Positions 18,377-27,001 of a DNA stretch of 64,000 bases are shown in pieces. Source of the stretch: Dysgonomonas sp. UBA7710 (GTDB lineage: Bacteria > Bacteroidota > Bacteroidia > Bacteroidales > Dysgonomonadaceae); NCBI RefSeq assembly GCF_002482385.1, contig NZ_DLFW01000002.1, positions 186,001 through 250,000 on the forward strand, read 5' to 3'. The notes under the pieces were generated by a model, which was given only the letters and a program-made list of their open reading frames with translations, searched no databases and was not told the origin of the DNA. Both the position numbers and the translations under genes were made by a program. How positions within the stretch are numbered: the stretch's first letter is position 1; every line of letters begins with the position of its first letter.

Positions 18377-18942
18377 ACATAATCAGAACAGATATTGAAG
18401 AGGTTGTTATTATCGAACCTCGTATTTTTGAAGATGCACGAGGTTATTTCTTTGAATCTTTCAGTCAGCAGATATTCGAAGAAAAAGTCTGTAAAACTAC
18501 CTTTGTCCAAGATAATGAGAGTAAATCTACTTTTGGCGTCCTACGAGGATTACATTTTCAGAAGCCACCCTATGCTCAAAGTAAATTAGTCCGGGTTATA
18601 AAAGGGAAAGTTCTTGATATTGCTGTTGATATCCGGAAAAATTCCCCCACTTTTAGACATTATGTTTCTGTTGAGTTATCAGAAGAAAACCATCTACAAT
18701 TATTCGTTCCGCGTGGATTTGCTCATGGCTTTGTTGTGTTGAGCGAAAACGTTATTTTTCAGTATAAATGTGATAATTATTATGCACCACAAAGTGAAGG
18801 CGCTATTGCTTGGGACGATCCGGAGCTAAGTATTGATTGGAGAATATCTAAGGATGAAGTTATTTTATCCGAAAAAGATAAACAAAATAAACTATTGAAA
18901 GAAGCTGAATGGCTATTTGATTATAAAGAAAATTTATACTAA
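18373..18942 (+). CDS. rmlC: dTDP-4-dehydrorhamnose 3,5-epimerase RmlC
   Basis: Third step of the pathway: double epimerisation of dTDP-4-keto-6-deoxyglucose. 189-residue cupin. Visible signatures are ARGYFFESF near 23, VLRGLHFQKPPYAQSKLVRV near 55-74 (catalytic His in GLHF), GKVLDIAVDIR, and FVPRGFAHGFVVLSE near 114. The order here is A-C-D-B, and each gene overlaps the next. Confidence 0.95.
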   Translation: MNIIRTDIEEVVIIEPRIFEDARGYFFESFSQQIFEEKVCKTTFVQDNESKSTFGVLRGLHFQKPPYAQSKLVRVIKGKVLDIAVDIRKNSPTFRHYVSVELSEENHLQLFVPRGFAHGFVVLSENVIFQYKCDNYYAPQSEGAIAWDDPELSIDWRISKDEVILSEKDKQNKLLKEAEWLFDYKENLY

Positions 18943-19814
18943 TGATGAATATACTGATCACAGGTGCTAATGGGCAGCTCGGTAATGAGATTCGCCGGAT
19001 AACAGGAGATAGTCATAATCGCTATATTTTTACAGATGTTGCAGAATTAGATATTACAGATTTAGATGCTATTCGTCAGCTGGCAATGGAAGAAAAACTA
19101 AGTGTTATAGTCAATTGCGCGGCATATACCAATGTAGATAAGGCAGAAGATGATTATAATATGTCAGATCTTATAAATAATAAGGCTGTAAGAAATCTTG
19201 CTATCATTGCTAAAGAGACCGGAGTTACCCTGATTCATGTATCTACAGATTATGTATTTAACGGAGAGTCTTGTATCCCTTATCAGGAAACTTGCGAAAC
19301 GAACCCGATCGGGGTATATGGAAAGACTAAATTAGCAGGAGAATTGAGTATACAAGAGGTCGATTGTAAATATTTAATACTTCGCACGTCATGGCTCTAT
19401 TCCCAATATGGTAGCAACTTTGTGAAAACAATGCAACGACTGACTTCAGAACGAGATATTCTGAATGTTGTGTTTGATCAGGTTGGAACTCCTACCTGTG
19501 CCGCAGATCTGGCATCTTTTATATATAAAATAATTGAAGATGATATGCATCATAAACAAGGTATTTATCATTTTAGTAATGAAGGCGTATGTTCTTGGTA
19601 TGATTTTGCAAAAAAAATATGTGATCTTTCGGGGAATATCTGTGATATTCAGCCTTGTCATAGTGATGAATTTCCGAGTAAAGTCAAACGTCCTAGTTTT
19701 TCTGTTTTAGATAAAACTAAAGTTAAAGAAACATTTGGTATAAAGATTCCGTATTGGGAAGAGTCCTTGATACAATGTATAAAAGAATTAAAAGCACAAA
19801 TAAATGAATTTTAA
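18942..19814 (+). CDS. rmlD: dTDP-4-dehydrorhamnose reductase RmlD
   Basis: Last step: NAD(P)H-dependent reduction to dTDP-L-rhamnose. The 290 residues contain ITGANGQLGNEIR (about 6-18), NCAAYTNVDKAEDD near 63, STDYVFNG near 105, and the catalytic YGKTK near 130. Two ATGs in tandem (18942, 18945) can serve as start. The stop lies 11 bases inside rmlB. Confidence 0.95.
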   Translation: MMNILITGANGQLGNEIRRITGDSHNRYIFTDVAELDITDLDAIRQLAMEEKLSVIVNCAAYTNVDKAEDDYNMSDLINNKAVRNLAIIAKETGVTLIHVSTDYVFNGESCIPYQETCETNPIGVYGKTKLAGELSIQEVDCKYLILRTSWLYSQYGSNFVKTMQRLTSERDILNVVFDQVGTPTCAADLASFIYKIIEDDMHHKQGIYHFSNEGVCSWYDFAKKICDLSGNICDIQPCHSDEFPSKVKRPSFSVLDKTKVKETFGIKIPYWEESLIQCIKELKAQINEF

Positions 19815-20868
19815 AAAGAATATACTAATCACAGGGGGAGCCGGGTTTATAGGATCTCATGTTGTAAGATTATTTGTAAATAAATATCCCGAATATCATA
19901 TCATTAATCTCGATAAACTGACTTATGCGGGAAATCTGGAAAATCTTAAAGATATAGAGGGAGCTTCTAACTATACTTTTGTTAAGGCGGATATCTGTGA
20001 CTTTGAAAGAATGAAAGATATTCTTGAAACTTATAAAGTCGACAATATAATTCATCTGGCGGCTGAAAGTCATGTTGACCGTAGCATCAAAGATCCATTC
20101 ACTTTTGCTCAAACTAATGTGATGGGAACTTTATCTCTGCTTCAGGTAGCCAGACTATATTGGGATGAAAATTGGAAAGATAAACTTTTCTATCATATCT
20201 CAACCGATGAAGTGTATGGCAGTTTAGACTTTGATGGAACGTACTTTACTGAGACAACCAAATACGATCCTCATTCTCCTTATTCAGCAAGTAAAGCTTC
20301 TTCCGATCATTTTGTAAGAGCATATCATGATACTTATGGTATGCCTGTAATTGTAACTAATTGCTCGAATAATTACGGACCATACCAGTTCCCCGAGAAA
20401 TTGATACCTCTGTTTATCAATAATATTCGTCAAGGAAAACCACTTCCTGTATATGGTAAAGGAGAAAATGTCAGAGACTGGCTTTATGTAGTTGATCATG
20501 CACGTGCAATTGATACAATTTTTCACAATGGTAAGGTTGCTGATACATACAATATCGGAGGATTCAACGAATGGAAAAATATAGATTTAATTAAAGTTAT
20601 TATCAAAACAGTAGATAAATTATTAGGTAATCCAGATGGTACATCCCAATATTTGATAACTTATGTCACAGACAGGGCCGGACATGATCTTCGTTATGCT
20701 ATTGATTCTTCAAAGTTGAAAAATGAATTGGGATGGGAGCCGTCGTTACAGTTCGAAGAAGGGATTGAAAAGACAGTTCAATGGTATTTGGATAATCAGC
20801 AATGGATGGATAATATAACTTCCGGAGAATACGAGAAGTACTATAACGAAATGTATAAATGTAGATAA
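19804..20868 (+). CDS. rmlB: dTDP-glucose 4,6-dehydratase RmlB
   Basis: Second step: dTDP-glucose to dTDP-4-keto-6-deoxyglucose, NAD-dependent SDR. The 354 residues contain TGGAGFIGSHVVRLF (about 10-24), HLAAESHVDRSI near 82, STDEVYG near 135 (catalytic TDE), YSASKAS near 160 (Y-x3-K), and NNYGPYQFPEKLIP near 189. It closes the polysaccharide operon; no obvious terminator hairpin follows before the next gene 21 bases on. Confidence 0.96.
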   Translation: MNFKKNILITGGAGFIGSHVVRLFVNKYPEYHIINLDKLTYAGNLENLKDIEGASNYTFVKADICDFERMKDILETYKVDNIIHLAAESHVDRSIKDPFTFAQTNVMGTLSLLQVARLYWDENWKDKLFYHISTDEVYGSLDFDGTYFTETTKYDPHSPYSASKASSDHFVRAYHDTYGMPVIVTNCSNNYGPYQFPEKLIPLFINNIRQGKPLPVYGKGENVRDWLYVVDHARAIDTIFHNGKVADTYNIGGFNEWKNIDLIKVIIKTVDKLLGNPDGTSQYLITYVTDRAGHDLRYAIDSSKLKNELGWEPSLQFEEGIEKTVQWYLDNQQWMDNITSGEYEKYYNEMYKCR

Positions 20869-20889
20869 AACTATATAATTAAATTTTTT

Positions 20890-21366
20890 ATGTCCCACAC
20901 TCTCCACCTCACCCCCACCTCTTCCAAAGAAGAAACCTACCAATCCCTTCTCCCCCAACTAAAAGCATTAATAGAAGGAGAGACCGACGCCATTGCCAAT
21001 TTTGCCAATATATCAGCAGCATTGAAGATGACTTTCGGCTTCTTCTGGGTAGGCTTTTATATCGTGAAAAGGGACGAACTTGTTCTCGGGCCATTCCAGG
21101 GAACAATAGCCTGTACCCGTATTGGATACGGTAAAGGAGTCTGCGGGACAGCATGGAAGGAAAAGAGAACAGTGATAGTTGAAGATGTAAATCAGTTTCC
21201 CGGGCATATTGCCTGCGATGCCGCTTCCCAATCCGAAATAGTAGTGCCCTTATTCCGGAATGATGAAGTCATCGCGGTACTCGATATAGACAGTGAGCAT
21301 CTGAATCACTTCGATGAAACAGATGCCCACTATCTTCAACAAATAATTAAACTGTTGGAATCTTAA
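20890..21366 (+). CDS. msrC: Free methionine-(R)-sulfoxide reductase (GAF domain)
   Basis: Reduces free Met-(R)-sulfoxide. The 158-residue single GAF domain has the three family cysteines: CTRIGYGKGVCG (about 76-87) and GHIACDAASQSEIVVPL near 108. Length equals that of characterised fRMsr proteins. The first ~75 bases of the gene are strikingly rich in C and A and nearly free of G, unlike the body and neighbours. It is convergent with the transporter gene, with only 15 bases between stops. Confidence 0.92.
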   Translation: MSHTLHLTPTSSKEETYQSLLPQLKALIEGETDAIANFANISAALKMTFGFFWVGFYIVKRDELVLGPFQGTIACTRIGYGKGVCGTAWKEKRTVIVEDVNQFPGHIACDAASQSEIVVPLFRNDEVIAVLDIDSEHLNHFDETDAHYLQQIIKLLES

Positions 21367-21381
21367 ACTCCGATTACTTTA

Positions 21382-23238
21382 TCAGAACGGGAACAATAGT
21401 GGCAATACCAGTATCATCACTATTCCCATAATTAATTGTAGAGGTAATCCCACCTTTATATAATCCATAAAGGTATAACGTCCGGCGCTCATCACCAATG
21501 CATTTGGAGGAGTTGAGAATGGCGAAGCAAAACACATGCTGGCAGCCACAGCCACAGCAAATAAGAACGGATAAGGACTGATTCCCATGCCAATAGCAGC
21601 TTTAAGGGCTATCGGGGTGAACAGTACGGCTGTTGCCGTATTGCTTATAAACATGGTGAGTAATGATGTACAGAAGTATATCCCCGCTAACAAGGCATAA
21701 GGGCCGAAGTCACCCAGTTTACTAACCAGTCCGCCGGAAATCAATGTATCTACTCCTGTGTTTTGAAATGCTGTAGCCATGGGCAACATGGCTCCGATTA
21801 GAACCACACTCTCCCAGTTGATACTCGTATAAGCTTCCTCCACATTACGCAGGCATCCGGTAACCACCATTGCCACTGCCGCTAGTAAGATTGCTATCAC
21901 AGACGGTACAAGCTCAAATACCATGGCTATCACCATCAGTATCATAATACCGGCAGCGATAGGAGCTTTCTGGTCCAGTGTTACCTTTGCTGCTTCTTTC
22001 AGGGGCTGTCCCACTAGTACGAGGTCGTCCTGCCTGTCATCGAGGTTTGCGAGGTCTTTCCATGTACCTTGTATTAATAACGCGTCGCCGGAATGCAATT
22101 TCGCATCCTTTATATCATGCATGCGATACTCGTTCTGTCGCTGGATACCCAGTACATTTACATTATATTCCTCCCTGAACTGAATCTCCGAGATTGTCCG
22201 GTTTATAAGTTTGGAATTAGGCATGATAAATATCTCGGCAATACCTGATTCCTGAAAACCGGCAAAGGGATAATCACCGTTTGTCTCCTCCAGATGCAGA
22301 TGATTTTCGGAAACGAATCTCTCTATATCTTCCAGACTTCCATGACAATACAATATATCACCTTTCTGTATTGTCGATTTAGGGCCGGCAACTTCTTCTA
22401 TTACATTCTTTCTGAATCTGGAATTACCGGTTTTTCGTACAATCTTACTAATGCTGACGTTGTAATGTGTTGCTATTCTTAGTTCGGCGAGGGTTTTATT
22501 GGATAATGGAGTGTCATTTTTTACTTCTATCCTGTATGACTGGTTTTGCAGTTCATACTCCATGGCCAGTTCAACCAGCGATTTACCCTGTTTCTTTTTT
22601 GCAGTGGACGCATCGCTCTTGGAAATAAGTAATTTACTGAGGAAAAACAGGATGACGATTCCGACACTTAGTGCGACAAAGCCGATAGGAGCAAAAGAAA
22701 AGAACGATAACGCTTTATATCCCGCTTCTACCAAAGCATTGTTAATTACCAGATTGGGAGGTGTACTGATTAGTGTAAACATACCCATACTACTGGCAAA
22801 GGCTAGTGGCATAAGATATCTCCGGGGGCTGATATTGGCACTAGTAGCCATGCTGACAATGATAGGCATCATTACAGCTACAGTTCCGGTATTGCTTACA
22901 AATGCGCCGATGGATGCGGTAACGAGCATTACCAGTATGAAAAGTTTATTTTCGCTGCTTCCGGCTGTCTGCAATATTTTACTACTGATTACCTTGGCCA
23001 GTCCTGTACGGAAGATTCCGGCGCCTACAATGAAGAGTCCGATCATCATTATGACGACAGGATTCGAAAATCCGGCTAATGCTTCCGATGTATCCAGTAT
23101 TCCGAAAAGAACCAATGCCAGTAGGGCACATATAGCTACGAGATCGGAGCGGACCTTTCCCTGCATAAAGAAAATGGATGCCGTAATAAGAATTGCTAAT
23201 GTGATATTGATAGGGGATAGCAAGGTGGATAATTCCAT
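21382..23238 (-). CDS. SLC13/DASS-type transporter with two TrkA-C (RCK-C) domains
   Basis: Sodium-coupled anion transporter of the divalent anion symporter type, 618 residues. Two hydrophobic halves (about 1-205 and 400-618) each contain the SNT motif of the family (VSNTGTVAVMMP near 112, ISNTATAVLFTP near 540). Between them lie two soluble RCK-C-like regions (about 210-290 and 300-390), as in sulfate/dicarboxylate permeases with regulatory domains. Substrate cannot be read from sequence (sulfate, phosphate or dicarboxylates). The sigma-54 activator gene diverges 376 bases upstream. Confidence 0.88.
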   Translation of the reverse strand: MELSTLLSPINITLAILITASIFFMQGKVRSDLVAICALLALVLFGILDTSEALAGFSNPVVIMMIGLFIVGAGIFRTGLAKVISSKILQTAGSSENKLFILVMLVTASIGAFVSNTGTVAVMMPIIVSMATSANISPRRYLMPLAFASSMGMFTLISTPPNLVINNALVEAGYKALSFFSFAPIGFVALSVGIVILFFLSKLLISKSDASTAKKKQGKSLVELAMEYELQNQSYRIEVKNDTPLSNKTLAELRIATHYNVSISKIVRKTGNSRFRKNVIEEVAGPKSTIQKGDILYCHGSLEDIERFVSENHLHLEETNGDYPFAGFQESGIAEIFIMPNSKLINRTISEIQFREEYNVNVLGIQRQNEYRMHDIKDAKLHSGDALLIQGTWKDLANLDDRQDDLVLVGQPLKEAAKVTLDQKAPIAAGIMILMVIAMVFELVPSVIAILLAAVAMVVTGCLRNVEEAYTSINWESVVLIGAMLPMATAFQNTGVDTLISGGLVSKLGDFGPYALLAGIYFCTSLLTMFISNTATAVLFTPIALKAAIGMGISPYPFLFAVAVAASMCFASPFSTPPNALVMSAGRYTFMDYIKVGLPLQLIMGIVMILVLPLLFPF

Positions 23239-23614
23239 ATTTAAATATATATTATATGATATATAAGCAGCTTGTTTTCTCGAATGTACACAAAGATAAA
23301 GAAACCTTTAGTTCAAAGCGAATACTTTTAAATAAGAACATTAAAAAGATAAGAATTGTTTATCTTTTTTCACGTTCGTTAATCAGGCTATTATTTTTTC
23401 GGGAAACCAATTTGGAATATGCCTTATGGATATGGCTTCTAATTTTTATTCTTTGCAAATCTTCACTAAAAAAGACTGACAAAATGGGAATTAATATGTA
23501 ATTTTGTCAGGTTTTATTTACTGTTTAACAGTTGATAGCAGGCAACTATTAGCCGTATTTATGGACTAATGTGTTGGATACTTATGATATATAATCTATT
23601 AACTTGTAATTATA
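23239..23614. other. 376-bp divergent intergenic region
   Basis: Separates the minus-strand transporter gene from the sigma-54 activator gene. It is AT-rich and holds a perfect 10-bp inverted repeat (23343-23352 with 23360-23369, loop 7) followed by Ts, which could act as a bidirectional terminator or stabilise a short RNA. An 81-codon frame at 23256-23501 crosses this hairpin and has biased, unconvincing composition. A GTTTAACAGTTG-type phrase near 23521-23535 resembles the low-complexity AACTGTTAAC words seen at 26912 and 41682. I could not place promoters with confidence. Confidence 0.5.
23343..23370. terminator. AT-rich hairpin, possible terminator
   Basis: Arms 23343-23352 and 23360-23369 are perfectly complementary (10 bp), loop of 7, with a T-run at the end on the + strand and also on the - strand because the arm begins with As. 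No gene clearly ends here, so it may end a short transcript from the region or be fortuitous in AT-rich DNA. Confidence 0.35.
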
Positions 23615-24889
23615 ATGGCAAAACCGGACATTCAACAAGTAAAGCAACGCTTCGGTATCATCGGGAATAGTCCCGACCTGAACCGGGCTATAGATATTGC
23701 CCTCCAGGTGGCTCCTACCGATATGTCGGTATTGGTGACCGGGGAGAGCGGGGTGGGGAAAGAGAATTTTCCTCAGATTATTCATCAGTTCAGCCATCGT
23801 AAACACGGGACATATATCGCAGTCAATTGCGGCTCTATTCCCGAAGGAACAATCGATTCCGAACTCTTCGGACACGAAAAAGGATCTTTTACGGGGGCGA
23901 CAGGCGAGCGAAAAGGATATTTCGAAGTAGCTAACGGAGGTACTCTGTTTCTCGATGAGGTAGGGGAGCTGCCTTTGTCTACTCAGGCGCGCTTATTACG
24001 TGTACTGGAAACAGGCGAATTTATAAAAGTAGGTTCGTCGAAAGTTGAGAAAACCGATGTACGTGTTGTTGCCGCTACCAATCTGGATATGGTGACCGCT
24101 ACCCGCAACGGACGTTTTCGTGAAGATTTATACTATCGCCTTAACACGGTACCTATCCGTATTCCGGCACTTAGGGACCGGAAAGATGATATACCGTTAT
24201 TATTCAGAAAGTTTGCAAGCGATTGTGCCGAAAAGTACAGTATGCCTCCGATCGTGCTGACCGATTCTGCAAGGCAGATGCTAAAAGAATATTACTGGCC
24301 CGGCAATATCCGCCAGTTAAAGAATATTACAGAACAGATTTCGATAATTGAGCAGACGAGGGATATAACTCCTGATATACTGAAATTATATCTTCCGGCT
24401 AATGAGGTCGGACTTATACCTGTAGGAATAATAAGCGCCGGTGAACAGAAGAATTTCAATAACGAGCGTGAAATATTATATCAGGTATTGTTCGATATGA
24501 AGAAAGATATGAATGAGCTCAAGAAGATAGTTCATGATATCGTAGCCGGAAATATGAAGCCCGGAGACATTATATCTTCTCCTGTAGTAAACAGCAGTGA
24601 GAAGCCCCTTACGCCAATGGTTGTAAATCAGGCGGACAGAGCATCCGCTTTGCCTATTAAAGATGACGGTCATACGATAATACCTGCATCTACGATTGCC
24701 GATGCCGATGTGATCGATGCACCTGAATATGAGGAAGAGACACTATCATTACAGGATGTAGAGAAAGATATGATTATAAAAGCCCTTGAGCGGCATAATG
24801 GAAAACGTAAAAATGCAGCTCAGGATCTAAAAATATCGGAACGTACATTGTATAGAAAAATAAAAGAATATAATCTGGAAAATTTATGA
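23615..24889 (+). CDS. Sigma-54-dependent transcriptional activator (AAA+ and Fis-type HTH, no receiver domain)
   Basis: Bacterial enhancer-binding protein, 424 residues. The AAA+ domain begins almost at the N-terminus: Walker A GESGVGK (about 46-52), the sigma-54 contact loop GSFTGA (about 91-96; most family members have GAFTGA), Walker B GGTLFLDEVGE (about 109-119), then YYWPGNIRQLKN near 228. A linker of ~120 residues with polar, acidic sequence leads to a C-terminal Fis-type helix-turn-helix (NGKRKNAAQDLKISERTLYR, about 396-415). There is no receiver or GAF domain, so activity must be controlled by level or partner, as in PspF. The stop overlaps lptE by 4 bases; the set activator-lptE-TPR-secG is conserved in Bacteroidota. 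Confidence 0.92.
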   Translation: MAKPDIQQVKQRFGIIGNSPDLNRAIDIALQVAPTDMSVLVTGESGVGKENFPQIIHQFSHRKHGTYIAVNCGSIPEGTIDSELFGHEKGSFTGATGERKGYFEVANGGTLFLDEVGELPLSTQARLLRVLETGEFIKVGSSKVEKTDVRVVAATNLDMVTATRNGRFREDLYYRLNTVPIRIPALRDRKDDIPLLFRKFASDCAEKYSMPPIVLTDSARQMLKEYYWPGNIRQLKNITEQISIIEQTRDITPDILKLYLPANEVGLIPVGIISAGEQKNFNNEREILYQVLFDMKKDMNELKKIVHDIVAGNMKPGDIISSPVVNSSEKPLTPMVVNQADRASALPIKDDGHTIIPASTIADADVIDAPEYEEETLSLQDVEKDMIIKALERHNGKRKNAAQDLKISERTLYRKIKEYNLENL

Positions 24890-25392
24890 AAAAGATAATA
24901 TTATTATCACTATTCTTTATCGTATTGTTTGCCGGCTGTACGGTGTCTTATAAATTCAATGGGGCATCTATCAATTACGCCGAGACACCTACGATCGATA
25001 TACGCGATTTCCAGAATCAGGCCCCTTATGTATATCCTCCATTGACCCAGGTATTCAACGAGCGAATGAAGGACGTATTTACCCGTAATACGAAACTGCA
25101 ATTCACCTCTATCAATCCATCGCTTGAGATTGAAGGGGAGATTGTTACATATGAATTGACACCTTTGTCTGTAAAGGAAGATAACTTCTCCGCCGAAACC
25201 CGTTTGACATTAGGAGTGAAGATGCGCTTCAGGAACAATAAAAATCCGAATGAAGATAAAGAGGAAACTATTACCGCTTACCGTGATTTCTCCAGTAGCC
25301 TGATGCTTACCGATGTACAGGACGGATTAATTGACGAGTTGACGAAAGATATTGTAGACCAGATTTTTAACGCGACAATGTCTAATTGGTAA
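24886..25392 (+). CDS. lptE: LptE-like LPS-assembly lipoprotein
   Basis: Outer-membrane lipoprotein that plugs LptD and helps insert LPS. The signal ends in FAGC (lipidated Cys at residue 18). The mature part has the family stretch VSYKFNGASINY near 20-31, TIDIRDFQNQAP near 36, and LTQVFNERMKDVFTRNTKL near 55. 168 residues is normal for the Bacteroidota form. It overlaps the activator gene by 4 bases, so it is translationally coupled to it. The 119 bases after the stop carry words (ATTGGCATAT, ATATGCTAATTGG) that form an imperfect inverted repeat. Confidence 0.82.
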   Translation: MKKIILLSLFFIVLFAGCTVSYKFNGASINYAETPTIDIRDFQNQAPYVYPPLTQVFNERMKDVFTRNTKLQFTSINPSLEIEGEIVTYELTPLSVKEDNFSAETRLTLGVKMRFRNNKNPNEDKEETITAYRDFSSSLMLTDVQDGLIDELTKDIVDQIFNATMSNW

Positions 25393-25511
25393 AAACAATG
25401 TGCCAATATGTCAATGAGGAAATATGCTAATTGGCGCGAAGCGATAAATAGGTCATTATTTATATATTACACATTGGCATATCGGCATATTAGCTAATTA
25501 ATTTAATAAAA
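25393..25511. repeat. Imperfect inverted repeat of TTGGCATAT-type words
   Basis: The spacer between lptE and the TPR gene contains ATGTGCCAATATG near 25400 and CATTGGCATATCGGCATATTAG near 25472, which are largely complementary, as well as ATATGCTAATTGG against TTAGCTAATT. Similar words (GATTGGCAGATTGG, AAATTAGCAAAT) recur near 26774-26802, so this looks like a dispersed low-complexity intergenic family rather than an operator. Confidence 0.4.
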
Positions 25512-26288
25512 GTGGATATTCAACAATTCTATAAACTGACCGGAAAAGGCGTAAATCCTTCGCAAGAGGATATACAGCCCCTAAAGGCTTTTATTGAAGA
25601 ATATCCATATTCACAGACGGGTATATTTACTTATCTGAAGTCAGTGTATCTATTCGAGCCTGAAAATTTTCAGGAAGAACTTGGTAAGTTCAGTATTTTC
25701 GTAAACGACCGCAAGGCTTTATTTTATTATATTTTGAGCGATGAGTACGACTCGTTTTTCCGTCAGACGGGAAAAAATGAGGTGAGTGAAGATAAAACCA
25801 GTCTGTTATTGAATGCTTTTTTTGAATTGAAAGGAAATAATGATACGGATGCTGATCTGGAGTATAGCATTTCGCATTCAAGTCTCGCTACTACAGATTA
25901 TTTTACTTATATGCAGGTGACTTCTGTGCCGGATGAAGATATTCCGGTTCAGGAAGAATCTTCAGGTCTGAAACATCAGAACATCATAGATACATTTATT
26001 ACCCGTTCGGAGATGGAAGGAGGTATCCGCATACAAATAAGCGGAGACGACGAGCCCCTATCGGATGATGTGGAAAAAGCCGAAGAAAAAGATGATGAAC
26101 TGGACGAAGATGTATTTTTTACCGAGACATTGGCGAAAATCTATATAAAACAGAAGAAGTATGAGAAAGCATACAAAATTATTAAACACTTAAGCTTGAA
26201 TTATCCGAAAAAAAATATTTACTTTGCAGACCAATTGAGTTTTTTGGAAAAACTGATTATAAATTCGAAATTTAAAGATACAAAATGA
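25512..26288 (+). CDS. Hypothetical protein with C-terminal TPR-like helices
   Basis: 258-residue soluble acidic protein beginning with GTG at 25512; no ATG gives a better start. The N-terminal half (about 1-85) is helical with aromatic residues (FIEEYPYSQTGIFTYLKSVY). The middle is low-complexity and acidic. The C-terminal ~50 residues (ETLAKIYIKQKKYEKAYKII) form a TPR hairpin. It sits between lptE and secG, overlapping secG by 4 bases, an arrangement common in Bacteroidota, but its function is not known to me. A link to envelope or secretion processes is only suggested by neighbours. Confidence 0.7.
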   Translation: MDIQQFYKLTGKGVNPSQEDIQPLKAFIEEYPYSQTGIFTYLKSVYLFEPENFQEELGKFSIFVNDRKALFYYILSDEYDSFFRQTGKNEVSEDKTSLLLNAFFELKGNNDTDADLEYSISHSSLATTDYFTYMQVTSVPDEDIPVQEESSGLKHQNIIDTFITRSEMEGGIRIQISGDDEPLSDDVEKAEEKDDELDEDVFFTETLAKIYIKQKKYEKAYKIIKHLSLNYPKKNIYFADQLSFLEKLIINSKFKDTK

Positions 26289-26653
26289 TTACACTTATTA
26301 CTGTATTAATTGTAATTGCAGCGATTGCCTTAGTACTGATAGTTCTTGTTCAAAATTCTAAAGGTGGTGGCCTTTCATCAGGTTTCTCATCATCAAACGC
26401 CATTATGGGTGTTCGTAAAACTACCGATTTCCTTGAAAAAGCAACTTGGGGACTAGCTGGTTTCATCATGGTGATGAGTATCGTTTGTGTTATGATTAGA
26501 CCGAAAGCGACAACTACTCTTCAACCGGAAGTAGGCGCTCCTGCTCCTGTTAATACAGGTGCTCCTGATATGTCGACAACACTGCCTGCTATACCAAGCA
26601 ATAGTGCACCTGCACCTGCTACAGAGCAGCCGGCGACACCTCCTGCTGAATAA
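26285..26653 (+). CDS. secG: Preprotein translocase subunit SecG
   Basis: Small SecYEG subunit, 122 residues. The first membrane segment (ITVLIVIAAIALVLIVLVQN) is followed by the family signature SKGGGLSSGFSSSNAIMG and a second membrane segment near 57-77. The C-terminal ~40 residues are a Pro/Ala/Thr-rich tail, longer than in proteobacterial SecG but usual in Bacteroidota. A strong intrinsic terminator lies 30 bases downstream, ending the activator-lptE-TPR-secG operon. Confidence 0.93.
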   Translation: MITLITVLIVIAAIALVLIVLVQNSKGGGLSSGFSSSNAIMGVRKTTDFLEKATWGLAGFIMVMSIVCVMIRPKATTTLQPEVGAPAPVNTGAPDMSTTLPAIPSNSAPAPATEQPATPPAE

Positions 26654-26682
26654 TCTCGGACTAAATATAATTAAGATATGTG

Positions 26683-26710
26683 AAGGCTTCTCGTATGAGA
26701 AGCCTTTTTT
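26683..26710 (+). terminator. Intrinsic terminator after secG
   Basis: Perfect 10-bp stem (26683-26692 with 26697-26706), 4-base loop GTAT, and a run of six Ts that overlaps the end of the stem (26705-26710). It ends the operon that starts with the sigma-54 activator. Confidence 0.9.
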
Positions 26711-27001
26711 GTGGTGTAATTGCGCGTATTTGCCGGATATATTTATCTATATGTTTTGTGAGTTCTTTGAAAGATTGATTGGCAGATTGGTAAATTAGCA
26801 AATGAATGAAAAGGTGTAACCTTTGTTACTTTTTGGGAAACTGTAGGGGCGAAATAGCTATAAAACCTGTAACCTTTGTAACCTTTTGCGCCTTAGCGTC
26901 TCTGCGTGAAATACTGTTTACTGCTAACTGTTAACTGATATTTCTGTTACCTTTGTTACTTTTTAACTATATATGGTTAAAATATGTAATTTTCCGGAAA
27001 G
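26711..27001. repeat. Non-coding spacer with TTACCTTTGTTAC repeats
   Basis: No gene seen (with the 3' end of the secG unit the gene-free stretch is 348 bp). Three copies of a ~19-bp word of the type GTTACCTTTGTTACTTTTT occur at 26816-26834, 26869-26888 and 26946-26964, with a shorter fourth copy at 27454-27469 just upstream of the HsdR-N gene start. The first and third contain the dyad GT(A/T)AC-cttt-GTTAC, and each contains a match to the TAnnTTTG -7 consensus. The stretch also holds ACTGCTAACTGTTAACTG-type words (26921-26937) that recur in complement near 41682-41716. Confidence 0.55.

Noticed and set aside
22499..23266. 255-codon + frame opposite the DASS transporter gene
   Set aside because: Antisense shadow; the minus-strand protein has full family motifs on both halves.
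23256..23501. 81-codon + frame between the transporter and sigma-54 activator genes
   Set aside because: Starts in the promoter region of the transporter gene, crosses an AT-rich hairpin, and has Ile/Leu/Lys/Arg-rich composition without a domain.
26559..26798. 79-codon frame over the secG 3' end
   Set aside because: Reads through the secG Pro/Ala tail in another frame and through the intrinsic terminator.
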